Source: Sipunculus nudus (Eukaryota; Annelida; Sipuncula; Golfingiida; Sipunculidae). Taken from it: a DNA stretch of 64,000 bases. The translations under genes were made by a program, and so were the position numbers. Where the stretch lies: assembly GCA_026874595.1 (NCBI GenBank), contig CM049307.1, positions 72,268,643 to 72,332,642 of the forward strand, given 5' to 3'. Below, piece after piece: positions 12,608 through 25,653 of the stretch; positions within the stretch are counted from its first letter, which is position 1, and every line of letters starts with the position of its first letter. The notes under the pieces are model-generated. The model was not told where the DNA came from. It made no database searches and saw nothing but the letters and a program-made list of their open reading frames with translations.

Positions 12608-14276
12608 AAGTCCGGTCATGATGTCCCTCCCATGAAATTTATGTCCTGTCACAATCTCCCATGACATTCATGTCCGGTCACAATGTCTCTCCCATGACAT
12701 TTATGTCTCTCCCATGACATTTATGTCTGTTCACGATCTCTCTCCCATGACATTTATGTCCGTTCACGATGTCTCTCCCATGACATTTATGTCTGTTCAC
12801 GATCTCTCTCCCATGACATTTATGTCCGTTCACGATGTCTCTCCCATGACATTTATGTCTGTTCACGATGTCTCTCCCATGACATTTATGTCTGTTCACG
12901 ATCTCTCTCCCATGACATTTATGTACGTTCACGATGTCTCTCCCATGACATTTATGTACGTTCACGAAGTCTCTCCCATGACATTTATGTCCGTTCACGA
13001 TGTCTCTCCCATGACATTTATGTACGTTCACGATGTCTCTCCCATGACATTTATGTCCGTTCACGATATCTCTCCCATGACATTTATGTCTGTTCACGAT
13101 CTCTTTCCCATGACATTTATGTACGTTCACGATGTCTCTCCCATGACATTTATGTCCGTTCACGATATCTCTCCCATGACATTAATGTCTGGTCATGGTG
13201 TCTCTCCCATGACATTTATGTCTCTCCCATGACATTTATGTCCGTTCACGATGTCTCTCCCATGACATTTATGTCTGTTCACGATCTCTCTCCCATGACA
13301 TTTATGTACGTTCACGATGTCTCTCCCATGACATTTATGTCCGTTCACGATGTCTCTCCCATGACATTTATGTCTGTTCACGATGTCTCTCCCATGACAT
13401 TTATGTCTGTTCACGATCTCTCTCCCATGACATTTATGTACGTTCACGATGTCTCTCCCATGACATTTATGTACGTTCACGAAGTCTCTCCCATGACATT
13501 TATGTCCGTTCACGATGTCTCTCCCATGACATTTATGTACGTTCACGATGTCTCTCCCATGACATTTATGTCCGTTCACGATATCTCTCCCATGACATTT
13601 ATGTCTGTTCACGATCTCTCTCCCATGACATTTATGTACGTTCACGATGTCTCTCCCATGACATTTATGTCCGTTCACGATATCTCTCCCATGACATTAA
13701 TGTCTGGTCATGGTGTCTCTCCCATGACATTTATGTCTCTCCCATGACATTTATATCTTTCCCCAATGTCTCTCTCATGACATTAATGTCCGGTCATGAT
13801 GTCTCTCCCATGACATTTATGTCCGTTCACGATGTCTCTCCCATGACATTTATGTCTGTTCACGATGTCTCTCCCATGACATTTATGTCTGTTCACGATG
13901 TCTCTCCCATGACATTTATGTCCGTTCACGATGTGTCTCCCATGACATTTATGTCCGTTCACGATGTCTCTCCCATGACATTTATGTCCGTTCACGATGT
14001 GTCTCCCATGACATTTATGTCCGTTCACGATGTGTCTCCCATGACATAAATGTCCGTTCACGATGTCTCTCCCATGACATTTATGTCCGGTCACGATGTC
14101 TCTCCCATGACATTTATGTCTGTTCACGATGTCTCTCCCAAGACATTTATGTCCGTTCACGATGTCTCTCCCTTGACATTTATGTCCGTTCACGATGTCG
14201 CCCCCCATGACATGTATGTCCGTTCACGATGTCGCCCCGATGACATTTATGTCTGTTCACGATGTCTTCCCGATAA
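12608..14276. repeat. 33-bp minisatellite with higher-order structure
   Basis: About 50 units of ATGACATTTATGTCCGTTCA then CGATGTCTCTCCC. The 33-bp length equals 11 codons, so both strands stay open for 100-170 codons (MTFMSVHDVSP on +, GRDIVNGHKCH on -). Segments 12714-13228 and 13229-13743 are nearly identical 515-bp higher-order units, each made of 15 full units plus one 20-bp remnant. Unit variants (VSP, LSP, ISP, YVH, HEV) appear in the same order in both. The array decays at both ends. I see no start context, splice site or unique flanking coding sequence, so I call it non-coding. Confidence 0.93.
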
Positions 14277-14689
14277 CATCACTTCCTTTCACATCAACCT
14301 TCCTCTTACATCAACCAGAACGGTTACCTATATCGATTGCTATGCTTATTGCTATGGCATATGCAATTTCGTTATCAGTCGCGTGCATGACTGGTTTGAT
14401 TATGTCATCATTTGAAATCTCAGCATCACTATGAATCGTAACTTTACAGTTCACATGACTATCCCGGATTTTGTTTGTCTAGTGTTACCTGTTAGTACTG
14501 AATCCTATACTTTCAAGGTTCTTTACATTTTCTAGCTTTATTTTCAGAAGATGGCAACACTATTGAATGAGTAGGCCCATATCTTTTGTCTTAAGCCGGT
14601 ATTTATATATACAGTTTTATATATACAGCCATGCCGAATTCCCTACAATTGCGACCACTCCATAATTACGATCACTTTACTTGGTCCCG
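14277..14689. other. unique spacer between the minisatellite and the foldback element
   Basis: AT-rich DNA with no gene recognised. The last approximately 70 bp (ATTGCGACCACTCCATAATT) resembles an outer end sequence, which partly recurs in inverse at about 16905-16950. Confidence 0.35.
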
Positions 14690-16872
14690 AATATACGGAG
14701 CCCGGGAGACGACAATGGAAATATATTTATTAATTCGTGCGCATGAATTACTTATCCGTGCGCATGAATTACTAATTCTTGGCCGCGAATTACTCATTCG
14801 TGCGCACGAATTACTAATTCGTGCGCACGAATTACTCAGTGTGAACAAAATAAATTTCCAAGTTGGAGAAAATATTTATTAATTTGTGAGCACGAATTAC
14901 TAATCCGTGCGCACGAATTACTCATCCGTGCGCACGAATTACTAATTCGTGGCCACGAATTACTAATCCGTGCGCACGAATTACTAGGTGTGAAAAATAT
15001 ATTTCCAAGGTGGAAAAATATTTATTTCAATAGGATAACAAAGTAGCCGATAAGGCTACTGCAACTGCTCTCCTGCATATAAATTAAAAGAAAGTGAAAA
15101 ATTAACATGAATGTATATAGGTATATATAAATGATTAGATTGGAAAAGTGCACATATATTCAAACACGATAAGATATATAAATATATATATAAATATATA
15201 GATACATAATTTACGTTAATACAGATTTACATTCCACATACACTGATACTTATACATATATTATTACTGGTAGGCGTAATACAACAAAAATAAACTTCTC
15301 AGTCCATATCGAGCATATCAATTAGATTAAAACTATCAGTCTTTCCAACTGAAAAAAAGATATTGATTTTAGTACCTGGCAACTAGTCGTAACATAGTAT
15401 AGAAAATTTCATGTTGACGATGATTGTCGCAATAATAACTATATATTTCTCGAGAGGCAGGGTTTAAATAGTCACGAACATTTTCCTTAAAGGAATCTAT
15501 TGAAGTAGACTGAATTATAGGAAACTGTTCCAAAGTTTGCAGGTTATTGAAAGGAAAGAAAAGAAAATTGGAAGGAAAGAAAAGCGACAGTCTTTCCGTG
15601 TGAACCTTGGTATCTTTAGCAAATGCGCGGACTGTATAGGGCTGAGCATGAGACAGAGTTTGAGTTAATATATTAGCAGATAATCTGGAGTTAGTCCGTT
15701 AATCATTTTATAAAATGTGGAATCGTATAGCCAGATCTTTTTTTTATACTTGACCATTATAGCCCTTTACCATAGCTCCAGTGCTGGAAGTCGAGAGCGC
15801 TCCAGTACATGTTAAACATACTTTCCGTTGTATACTCTCTAGTTGGTATGACTCTCTGACAGAACAATAGTTAAATATTAAAACACCACACTCCAGTACT
15901 AAACGTATTAATGATTTGTACATACGATCTAAAACTTTCATAGAGAAATGGAATTTATAATTTTTTCAAAATTTCCAAACGCTTATTGGCTTTCAAACAT
16001 ATCATGTTTATGTGTTCCTCTCAGGAAAGCGAATCCCAAATATGACATGAGATACCTCAGTTTCTGTGAAGTTCATTTCACTTAGTTTATTTGCAAATTT
16101 GCAATTTAGCATCATCGTCAAATGGCGATTGAGAACTGTAACTGTAGTTACTTTGTGAACCAAAATAACTGTTAAAAATTTCAGCCTGATCGGCTTTGTC
16201 TATAATAATGTTCCCATTTTGCCCAAACGATGATAAGATAGGTTGTTGTTTTTTACCAGAGAAAGCCTTAGAAATTTCCCACCATGCACGGCAACTAGGT
16301 CTGTGAGTTTTATATTTATATTCTTTAAGTATCGCTTAAAGTCCTTTCTATTTTCAATATACAGAGTTCCGAAATTTCCAAGGTAGGAAGTCACGGAACT
16401 GTCGCAAGGCGCTGGGCTCCATTTTGACAACAGTGTGTGCCCGCTGAAACTGCCAGCCTATGCCTAGACTGAGTCGATGTGTGCTTGCTTCTCATTGGCT
16501 AGTAATTCCCGCGCACGAAATAATAACTCGTGCGCACGAATTAGTAGCCAATGAGCATTGACCCAGCAACATAAGAGAGCTGTTCTCATTTGTTACTAAT
16601 TCGTGCGCACGGATTAGTCATTCGTGGCCACGAATTAGTAATTCGTGCGCACGAATTAGTTATTCGAGCGCACGAATTAATAAATATTTTTTCCACCTTG
16701 GAAATATATTTTTTCACACCTAGTAATTCGTGCGCACGGATTAATAATTTGTGGCCACGAATTAGTAATTCGTGCGCACGGATAAGTAATTCGTGGGCAC
16801 GGATTAGTAATTCGTGCGCACGAATTAATAAATATTTTTCACCATGTCGTCTCCCGGGCTCCGTACGAATAT
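14690..16872. mobile_element. foldback/TIR element with palindromic sub-repeats
   Basis: Two inverted arms, about 14690-15030 and 16570-16872. Each begins at its outer end with GGAGCCCGGGAGACGAC. Each then carries runs of a near-22-bp unit containing the 20-bp palindrome TAATTCGTGCGCACGAATTA, and each includes a spacer phrase AATATATTTCCAAGGTGG. Variants swap CGTGCGCACG for CGTGGCCACG. The arms enclose about 1.5 kb that includes a decayed LINE fragment. No transposase is visible. The outermost boundary is uncertain because AT-rich DNA and a (TA)n tract follow on the right. Confidence 0.7.
15345..16430 (-). pseudogene. decayed non-LTR retrotransposon (LINE) pol fragments
   Basis: On the - strand, in order, are three broken pieces. 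One is a linker region seen after shifting frame (WWEISKAFSGKKQQPILSSF, then GQNGNIIIDKADQAEIFNSY; about 16330-16140), typical of the stretch between endonuclease and reverse transcriptase. The next is a late RT segment (LDRMYKSLIRLVLECGVLIF, then ESIQRK; about 15941-15800). The last is a C-terminal part (FYKMINGLTPDYL, then SLFFPSNFLFF and FKENVRDYL; about 15720-15350). The catalytic core (the F/Y-x-D-D block) is missing between the first two. Several frameshifts are needed. It is dead and lies inside the foldback element. Confidence 0.65.
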
Positions 16873-16949
16873 ATGAGCAAGGTAAATTAGAAATCCATAT
16901 ATACAACTACCCCCAAATTACAACCACTTTAGTAAGTCCCCAAGTGGTC

Positions 16950-16950
<1 letters not shown>

Positions 16951-17008
<58 letters not shown>
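16951..17008. repeat. (TA)n microsatellite
   Basis: About 58 bp of uninterrupted TA alternation. It starts immediately after the right-hand end sequence (AAGTGGTCG) of the foldback element. Confidence 0.95.
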
Positions 17009-17010
<2 letters not shown>

Positions 17011-18332
17011 TTTGACAAATATTTATAGCGACAGAGTGCAAGTACAACGTAACAACTTAACTAAAGTTAATTATATTTAATAAATTCTGTCCACTTGATT
17101 TTGTCGGAACCTCATGCCCCTAAGAGATACACACGAAGCAAGCAAACATGTGAATATACCCATACATGGAAAATAAGTGGGTATGACGTAAAAGTTGCTG
17201 TGGAACGTGCGTTTTTGCTGAGTTTATGACTGGCTGTGGCCTTGAGGCTTGGTCTGTAGTATGAAACATCAGTGACCTGGGACGGGCATGGATATGTCTG
17301 AGTCAACAAGAATTAAACATGCTCCAGCTGTACACACACGACCCTCCCTGAACCCCGGAACCAAACAACGGGAAAGCTACAAACCCTCTGATAAATACGT
17401 GCTTACTATACAAGTATTTACTTGACCTCATGTATGATAACACCTATACAAATTTACGACTGCTTGAGTATATTGGACAAAAACATTTCCTTTTCTGTAA
17501 CCAACGCATAAATATCGATTTGCAGACCCTGGCCGCCTACTAACGGGTGTAATAAATGGGTTTATAAACACTGAGCGACTATAATTCTTTGTTAAGCGCC
17601 CGTAGTCACTACCCGATCTACACGTCCTGCTGGCGGCGTCTGTTCAAATCAATAACTCCGCGTGCAGGTGGGGTTGGTATTATGACGTAAGTCGCGTAAT
17701 AACGTACACGACTCCTCCAGATTGATCATATCATTATGTCGGTTCTTTTTAGAAGGGCCTGTAAGTAGTCGGGGGGGGGGGGGGGGGTTGTGATAATATA
17801 TTTACTTGGAAGTCTTATGAAAAAGTAGGGCGTCTGGGAGACTGACAAATTGGGATTGTTGCGATAATATTAAGGTGGAAGCTTTTGTTTAAAATGCATT
17901 TATAGGAAAACTACGTTTATTGAAATCTGAAGGTCGTCTGAGACGACACTTATATGAGACAAAAAAAAAGGCTGTACAAAGGTAGAGCTAGCTGCAGGGG
18001 CTCCCGTATTCTAGATTTTGTTTCCCCTTTGTAAGTCTCTTTGGGATAAAAATATTTTCAATAACAGTAACATAATATTCAGAAAATATACTTTACAAGT
18101 TTTAGTATTTTTAAGCTACGGTGCATGTGCCGTAAGTTTTTCACGTACAATAATGATATCTCAATGCGGTGTGTGACACAACCGGCTTTTTTCAGACACC
18201 TTGAATTGTTGTTGATTTTCAGGCCAGTTTAGAGTTTTGTAACCCGATGCGATAATTCTTATTCATATATATGCAAAACGTTTATCATCTGGCACCCATC
18301 TGATTTGGAATCAGCACGTAAAAATGAACCAT

Positions 18333-18386
<54 letters not shown>

Positions 18387-19560
18387 AATAAGGGTCCTGT
18401 GCCGTACAGCTCGGGCTACTGTACCGTTCTGTCCTACATAGCCTATATACCATGTGTATAGTACGATCCTGTAAACCACGGCGTTGGTCTAACTGTGTTG
18501 AGTCATCCCTAAACCATTAACGGGGCCCATTCCGATATATGAATTCTATATGAATTGACTAAAGTTATTCCCTTGAAGCTTTATAATTAAAATAGACAAG
18601 AAAACGCCGATCCCACGGCACACAGGCTGGTAGTTTTGTTTATATCCACGTGTTTATAACATGTGGGGGGGGCAAAATAATATAAACATATACAACAAGC
18701 ACATCTACAGGCAAGTTAGACGAACCAGAGTTTAGCACAGGATATTATACAACTTGTGACCTTTTAACTTCAGCACTTATGCAACAAACCTCCTGTTACA
18801 TGGTTTTTCCGTGTGTTAACATTGTTCTCTTTACTAACAGCTTGTAGATAAACAAGCTCATGTATATATGTTTCAGAAGCATTAACAGAACTTTTTTCAA
18901 CAGGAATGACCTAGAGTTCATTCATATGTACACAGACTCACAGAGTAAGCCAGCAGTCATCATCCCTATACAAAAAGCAGCTGGCTTTTAACTTAAACTG
19001 ACTGTTTCCAGTCTGCTGGACGCCTGTAAGTCTTGGGCTGCTGACTGTCGTCTGTGTGTGATAAAGCCTCCTGGGCAGCCGTCGTCCAGACGTAAGGTAA
19101 TATACATACGTACCTCCTGAAACGATAGCTTTATATCACTATTTCTGTGGTCAACCTTCTTTATCTCATTAAAACATGTATACATGTGACAAACAAGGGC
19201 TCAATGAATTTTATTAATATTCATAACCTCGATAAATACTCATGAATCTTACGTTCACCATGGGAAGGCTTTCTTAGGATGACTGGATGACAATGCGGAG
19301 GCAACTCTTATATATGACATTGAACCCACAGAGTTACAAATCCTTTAAAAGCTGGACAATAGTTGACACCTGATCATTCCATTTAAAACAATGTAATACA
19401 TATTTACTTGTCTATTTAAAGTCCTTTATCTGTTTTAATTAATGTAAGTTTTTTGCCCAAGGTTTTCCTATCTTGTATACGTGCATGTTGGTTATACCGG
19501 TGTTGTGGTACAGATCTGATACAGACGAGGGACTTACATTTCAGACAGACGTCGATGGAA
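17009..19560. other. no gene recognised; small repeats
   Basis: AT-rich DNA with a G-run (about 17770-17787), an (AT)n tract (18345-18383) and GGGGGGG at about 18663. The short frames over the AT tract are microsatellite artefacts. Confidence 0.45.
18345..18383. repeat. (AT)n microsatellite
   Basis: About 39 bp of AT alternation, ending in AATAAATAA. Confidence 0.93.
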
Positions 19561-20432
19561 TTTTTAGCTCAGTTGATTAAAAGTCATCTGAACATAACAA
19601 TCACCCTGTCCGTCGTCCAGTAATCTGTCCGTCTGTCTGTCCGTTCAGTCGTCCCTTAGCAGGACACAAACTGTTGTATCCAGTAACTTCCAACTTTACA
19701 TCCAGTCCTTGTGGAAATCAACTTAGAATTTTTAATTTCACAGGTCACAGGTCATATACGTATTCTGGGAGCCACAGAGCTTAAACATGATAATGGGCAC
19801 CCAAAAATTCAAACTCTACTTCGTGTTGTTGTTTCCTGATTTTTTTTTTTTTTTTTTTTAGTTCATAAAATTGTGATATTGTGCCTCATTTACGACTAAA
19901 GACTGTCATGATTCAAAACTTTAACGAAATTTGACCAGGAAGTACTTCAGAAATGTTATAATAGTATTCTATAATTTCACTGCATTGGTCAGTTATTGAT
20001 AAAATTACATTGAAACTCGAATTACTGCGAAATGTTATTCGTAGTAATGAAATTTACTATGCATATTGATTTTGGCCAGCTGTATCTTTGAGGCAAGAAG
20101 GTATTTTCACACGGTATTCCTAGACTATCAAATTACAGCGTTCTTTTTATATCCTTAGCCAGGGGTCAATGTATTGTTCTGAAACTTGTAGGCGTATTGA
20201 TCATGGAAGGTGTAATGAGGTGAACATGTCGCGACTGGGATGTCATATATTGTTTTTTTTTACTAGTTATGCATTTCATCAGGACATTTATTTCTTTCAT
20301 ACAAAATCTAAACAACGTTTCCCTAAACGCGTTTTCAAAAAAAAGAATATGACTTAAAGACATGAATATTGGCGCATAATTTAATCGGTCACACTGTCAG
20401 CTTTCCGTCATGACCCATGGGTCACTATATTT
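19561..20432 (-). mobile_element. short copy of the hairpin-ended element family
   Basis: The left end TTTTTAGCTCAGTTGATTAA is followed by CCGTCTGTCTGTCCG, matching the inverted 3' terminus of the family. The right end (about 20395-20432) carries the 5'-type palindrome TGACCCATGGGTCA. It is only about 0.87 kb and lacks a clear tandem core, so it looks internally deleted. Confidence 0.5.
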
Positions 20433-23400
20433 TTAAGATGGGGTCCATGGCCTCTAGGTGTCATTGTCTACTGAATGAGAACGAAGGTGACAATGCGATA
20501 GGAATGATGCGTTATTTTAAAGCCTTTCAGGGTTTTTTTGCACATCTCTTGGAATAACTGAGAAGTCGCTTTGACATTTTAGTGAATCATCTAGCGTCTA
20601 TGGAGTTTTCACCAGTCTGCCTCTGTGGTACCAGCGGTGTTCGATCCGGGCGTCTTCTGCTTAACGGGAAAACACGATTCAGAACACCTTGAAAATCGCC
20701 CTTTTCTTATTGTTACGTATGGCTGAGCAGATTTGTATAGCATTTGTTCAACTAAAAGTAACGTGTCTTATTAAAAAAAGTATTCCTTACGTCAGGCAAA
20801 GGCTTTCCGAAATGGCCCAACATGCTTTTAAATACGTCATTTACGTGAAATTTAATTCAAACAGGCCCATTGTTGAATGCAAATTCAAACAGAGATTAGA
20901 TTTATTATGAAACCATTTATGCTTGGATCACCTTGAAATATTCTAATCCCCTTTTCTTTCATGTTCGACTTCCTCACCAAAGAAGAACCAATTTTAAATT
21001 TTGAAAGTTCAGTTTGACCGGTTTCCATTAGTAAAATGTAATCGATAAAAAAAGGGGACAAGGTAGCGTAGGCCTATATACGATTTTAGGCCAATATGCT
21101 TTTCCAGCTGACCCGTTTTATAGTGTGTACTGGCATCACCCCGTCAAGTCACGCTGCTCAGAAATCGTTCAATGCAGCAGACCCTGGGCGCACGAATGAA
21201 AAGGGTTTACCGCGCAGTAAGTCATCATTAATTCTAGCGATTAATTCCAACGCTGGTGCCAAGAAGTATTGATCGCTTACAGTGACGAATGTGAAATCCC
21301 TGCACAAAAATATACATCACTGAACAGGTGCTTTTGGAATTAGAGAAATTATATCCAATATGTATCAATCTCTGTCTCGTTCTCTTTCATTTTCTTCAAA
21401 TTTACAAAAAAAAATTGATTCAGTTTTCGCACATCTTGTAGGAAATCATATAAGAGAGCCAGCCAAACTCGGAAATGCATTCATGTGAGATCCGTCCAGT
21501 GCTTGGATGTTAAAGGTGGATGCCATCACCAAATTTGACGAGGTAAAAAGGTTGATTTGCGTTATTTCGTGTAATTTTAGCTACTTTTTAGTACAGTTTG
21601 TTGGTTGCAAGTGAACCTTTATTATTGTAAACTGATAAAATTACAATTAATCGAAAAAGTGGATAATTTACCTCATAGGACTGCGATTTCAGAGTGATTT
21701 CAGTAATTTTGCCCTGTACTTGTTTTGCTATGTCCGTGTGTTCACAGTGTTAACATGTCTTGACAGAAGTTTTTGTGTGCACATTAAATTGTTACACTCC
21801 TGACATTGCAGGGATATTACCTTGTTCATTCTTCCTTATTACCTTGAAGCTGACCAAGTTTCAAATGGAAGAAAGTTTCATTAGAGATAGAGCTTACTTT
21901 TGGTAATTATACTGAATGGATTCAACAAGATTTATTTATATTCAGAGTCTAAGAAAAACAAAAAACTGTTTAAAAAACACTATAACATCTGTGGGCTACT
22001 TTGCCGACTATAGTGTTAAGTACAGAAAAATAAAATAGAATGGTATAGATGTGTGTCAATAATAAAATTTGTCATTAAAAAGATATGACAAATTCATCGT
22101 TTTCGTACAAAGTTCAATAATAACAATAATAATAATAATAATAATCACAAGTATCCCAATAAACAGGTTTTACATTTGTCCTATGCAAGCTTTTAAAATA
22201 TACTAAATGCGAGTTAGCTACCACGTACTCACATACATTAAAATCTATTTTGTAACTCACTCCATAGCGTTTACTGTAAAATTACCTCACAGAATTTATT
22301 CCATACTTTACAGCATATACACACGACAAATTGACTGGTTTTTACCCGATTGCTTAGCAGGTAAGGGGACTTACCATGCAATATTTTTACACGTTGGTCA
22401 TTAGTCTACCATTATGCTTACTATGCTGTACATTCAAGATTGTGTGCTTATTTGAGTCTAAGGACACTCATATTAGCTTCCAAAATCTTGATAACACCTA
22501 GGGAGCAAGGTGATATATACTCACTCATATGAAAGTCATAGATCTCTCAGTTGCTTAAACTGTTAACGGCGTGTAAAAACAATATTAATGTACTTTCATT
22601 AGGAATTAGAACAAAAGAGGGTACATAATTAGGCAGTTACGTAGACGATATGGGAAACCGTGGTACTTGGTAAGAGTCAGGCTTAGTGTGATTTAACATA
22701 CTTCAGGTTCGGATTAGTACTAAATTAAAGGTCTACCATCTGAAATAGTAACCAACAGAAGTTATTGTATATCGTGTACAAATACTGCCTCCTACACAAA
22801 GTTTAAGTGTCGGTTTGTTTTCTTTTTTGCAACATTCAGCGGGGATATGTAATGTTGATGTACATTGGGATGTGTACTGTGATGTTAAACAGGAAAGTTT
22901 CACGTTCAACAGAAAAAAAAATCTATGTTAGTTACTTGGACTCATCAAGAATACCATACAAAAATATAATATATTCTATATCTCTTTGCTTTACCTCTCC
23001 CAGTTTGCATTACCCCAAAAGTACTATATAAAAGTGATCGGAGATACAGGCTCAATAAATAGCGAAACGACCATCTTGGTCTTACGGATTACTAAATGCT
23101 GAAGAAACATTGAACTGTGTACTAGCTTTGGAGCACATTTCCTTTTCGTGTATCAAAACTGAAATCAGTGTCAAAAGATACCACAAATAATCTGACAGAT
23201 TTATCATGTTTGATTCACATGTGTACATTGTCGCACACCAGATTGAAACTGCATAAATACATTAAAGCCACCCATCAATAGACATTCAGTCTATTTGTCT
23301 TTGTGAAACAAACGAATGGGCGCGCCGCGCGCATAAGCGTTACCCGTCAGCAATCGCTTCTGAAAGTGTCTGAATACATTTGGATATTAAGAATATATAA

Positions 23401-24618
23401 TGGTGTCGAAATTAACAGGAGTAGCTCTGTCTGATAGCCATCTTTAGATTAAAGATCCTTTATATATATTTTAAATGCTTTCATTGGCATCAAAGGTAAG
23501 AAACTTAACACTGTAACCTTAAAATCCACAAGGGTCAAGTAAATTAGCATATTGCCGCCATCTTGGATTTAACAGAGCGTCCATTCTAAAATTATTCCGG
23601 TGTCTGAACATTACAGCACAATTAAGTATTACAGGGTGACGTAAAAGCGGACCGAACTGTCTCGCTAGTGAAGTTGCTTTGCTATCGAAGCGGTTGAAAC
23701 GGCGGACATGTGCGCCACCAATATGGGTTCAAATCCAGGATCGGCCCAGAATTTTCCCCTGAATAATTTGTCTTCGTAACAAAAGGGAACCCTGAAAAGT
23801 TGGATTCGTCCATGACGACATGTGTTGGCTCAGTCTTATTGACAAAAATCCCTTTTCTTGTCCATGAACTAATTCAGTAATCCATCCAAGGATCTGTTAT
23901 AATATTTATAGTGGTGCCTGGAGAGCTTGTATTTCCGATATTCTTGTATTTCCGATAATAACGCTAACGTACACAATTGTCCCACGGGGCAGCATCTATT
24001 AAAAAAACTTTAATGATTAATATGTTAAGCCTTTCTCGTCATTATGGCAGCTATGGTGACAGCCATTTTAAAAGGTCAGTACACCATTTAACTATAAATG
24101 TAAAACAGTGTCTTCTGATACCAACAGCTGGCTGATAAACAAACGTTATCACAAGCGAATACCCATTAATCATAGCCCATTTAAAAAAGTCATCCTGACC
24201 ACCATATTGGCTTCTATCCTGGATTTGACAAAATGCGGCCTGACTGGCCAGTGATCACTCAAATTTTGCCAAAGACGCACACACAAAATTACATTACTGT
24301 CACGATGATATATGTATAAGAATGAAGTATAAAAATATATATAAATTCGTCAAAATTTCTTTTTCTGTGTATATATGTGTGTGTATGTGTGTGTTATTTT
24401 TCTTACTTTAAAGTTGTCAGATGATTTGAGTTGATCAGCTGCCTGAGCTCCATGCCCCGTATTACAATGAAACTATGCACTTACCCTAACTTATACTGAA
24501 TAAGATTAGATTGTATATAATTATACTACATACAAACAAAATAACATTACTCTCACGATGATATGAACATGTAAAAATGAATTTATAACCAATGATATAA
24601 ATCGTCAATGTCTCTTTC

Positions 24619-24624
<6 letters not shown>
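20433..24624. other. no gene recognised
   Basis: AT-rich DNA with no protein match. Two tRNA-box-B-like phrases occur: GTGTTCGATCCGGGC at about 20637, and GGGTTCAAATCCAGG at about 23726 preceded by weak box-A-like text. They may be old SINE or tRNA relics, too weak to call. A GGGCGCGCCGCGCGC cluster at about 23318 is unusual in this AT-rich stretch. Confidence 0.4.

Positions 24625-24671
<47 letters not shown>
24625..24671. repeat. (TA)n microsatellite
   Basis: About 47 bp of TA alternation, roughly 1 kb upstream of the GPRIN-like start. Confidence 0.93.
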
Positions 24672-24674
<3 letters not shown>

Positions 24675-25014
24675 AATTTTTAGTGCTTGCTTATATCAAT
24701 CATCATAAATCGGTCTAGAAGTCAGTTTGGTCATTTTCCTTTGAAACTGTGTGTTTTCTATAAACTCTTTATTCCATTCACGCAGTGTTTAGACGTATTC
24801 TACTCAGACTTAAGCACTCCTCATTTGTCATGTATTTTCAGCTTTGACTGGCTGTGCAGCAACGGATCAATACATTACAAGGAGCACACAAGACACTGGA
24901 TTTTTCCAATGACAAGACTTCCGTTTCCATGACTCTGTCTGCAGCGCCGCAGCAATACACCCACAGTTGGTAACGTGCGCCCATAGTAACGACGCAAGGC
25001 CGTTCTTCGCACGA

Positions 25015-25228
25015 CTTTTATGATTGCATGAATGGCATAATATTCGATCTTTCAGTTACGGACACAGCTGTTGATATTTGCAAGGTAAAAACACCAACGC
25101 TAGCGAAGATTTACTAGTGATGCGTCAATTACTCGGCTTCCGGGTTAAGTGTCCCTACTGCTGAAAAGAAAAGATCAAGTTATACAGCTGTTCAGTGAGC
25201 ATCGACTCGTATCAATGGACAGATGATG
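25015..25228 (+). other. possible 5' untranslated exon of the GPRIN-like gene
   Basis: The sequence upstream of the GPRIN-like start is locally richer in CpG than its surroundings. It has a good splice donor (GATG|GTGAGCT, exon end at 25228). A candidate acceptor (CTGTTGCAG, ending at 25558) lies before the coding exon. The left boundary is a guess. Alternative donors occur at about 25083 (AAG|GTAAAA) and 25325 (CAG|GTAATG). No TATA box or initiator could be assigned. Confidence 0.22.
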
Positions 25229-25653
25229 GTGAGCTTAATGTGGAGCGTGGTTTTGTTAAAACCTGCGTAGAAAGACAGGTTTAAAATCCATCATGATTGA
25301 TTTGTGAGACATGGCCTGTCAGAATGTCAGGTAATGATACGTGAGTTGACATCGGTAGGCCGATATCAGTTTGTATCTTCTGCCATCAGTAAACTTCAGG
25401 TGTACCTCATATATTGATAAGCAAGTCTAGCAACAGTCTGCAAGCAGGGCACCTAGGATTCAGAGAGCTTTAGTGTATATACATATTTGATTTTATCGGG
25501 AATGTATAAAGTCTGAATAATTGCTAAAGAAGTCCCTTTTAATCAGTGACTGTTGCAGTGATTTAAAGCCTTTAAAAACCCGGACCGTCGTTTTACTGGA
25601 GCGTTTATATCCAATTTAAATTGAATAAACAGAACCGCTGCTTGACCAGAAGT

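Noticed and set aside
12678-14208. Long frames of 100-172 codons on both strands
   Set aside because: They follow from the 33-bp period of the minisatellite. There is no unique coding flank, start context or splice signal.
14715-15000. CRISPR-like appearance of short regularly spaced repeats
   Set aside because: The units are contiguous palindromic tandem repeats without unique spacers, and the genome is eukaryotic.
20689-20910. 73-codon + strand frame
   Set aside because: No recognisable domain, neighbouring exon or splice support; the length is expected by chance.
23690-23745. tRNA or SINE with a box-B-like GGGTTCAAATCCAGG
   Set aside because: Box A and stem pairing are not convincing. 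I mention it only as a possible relic.
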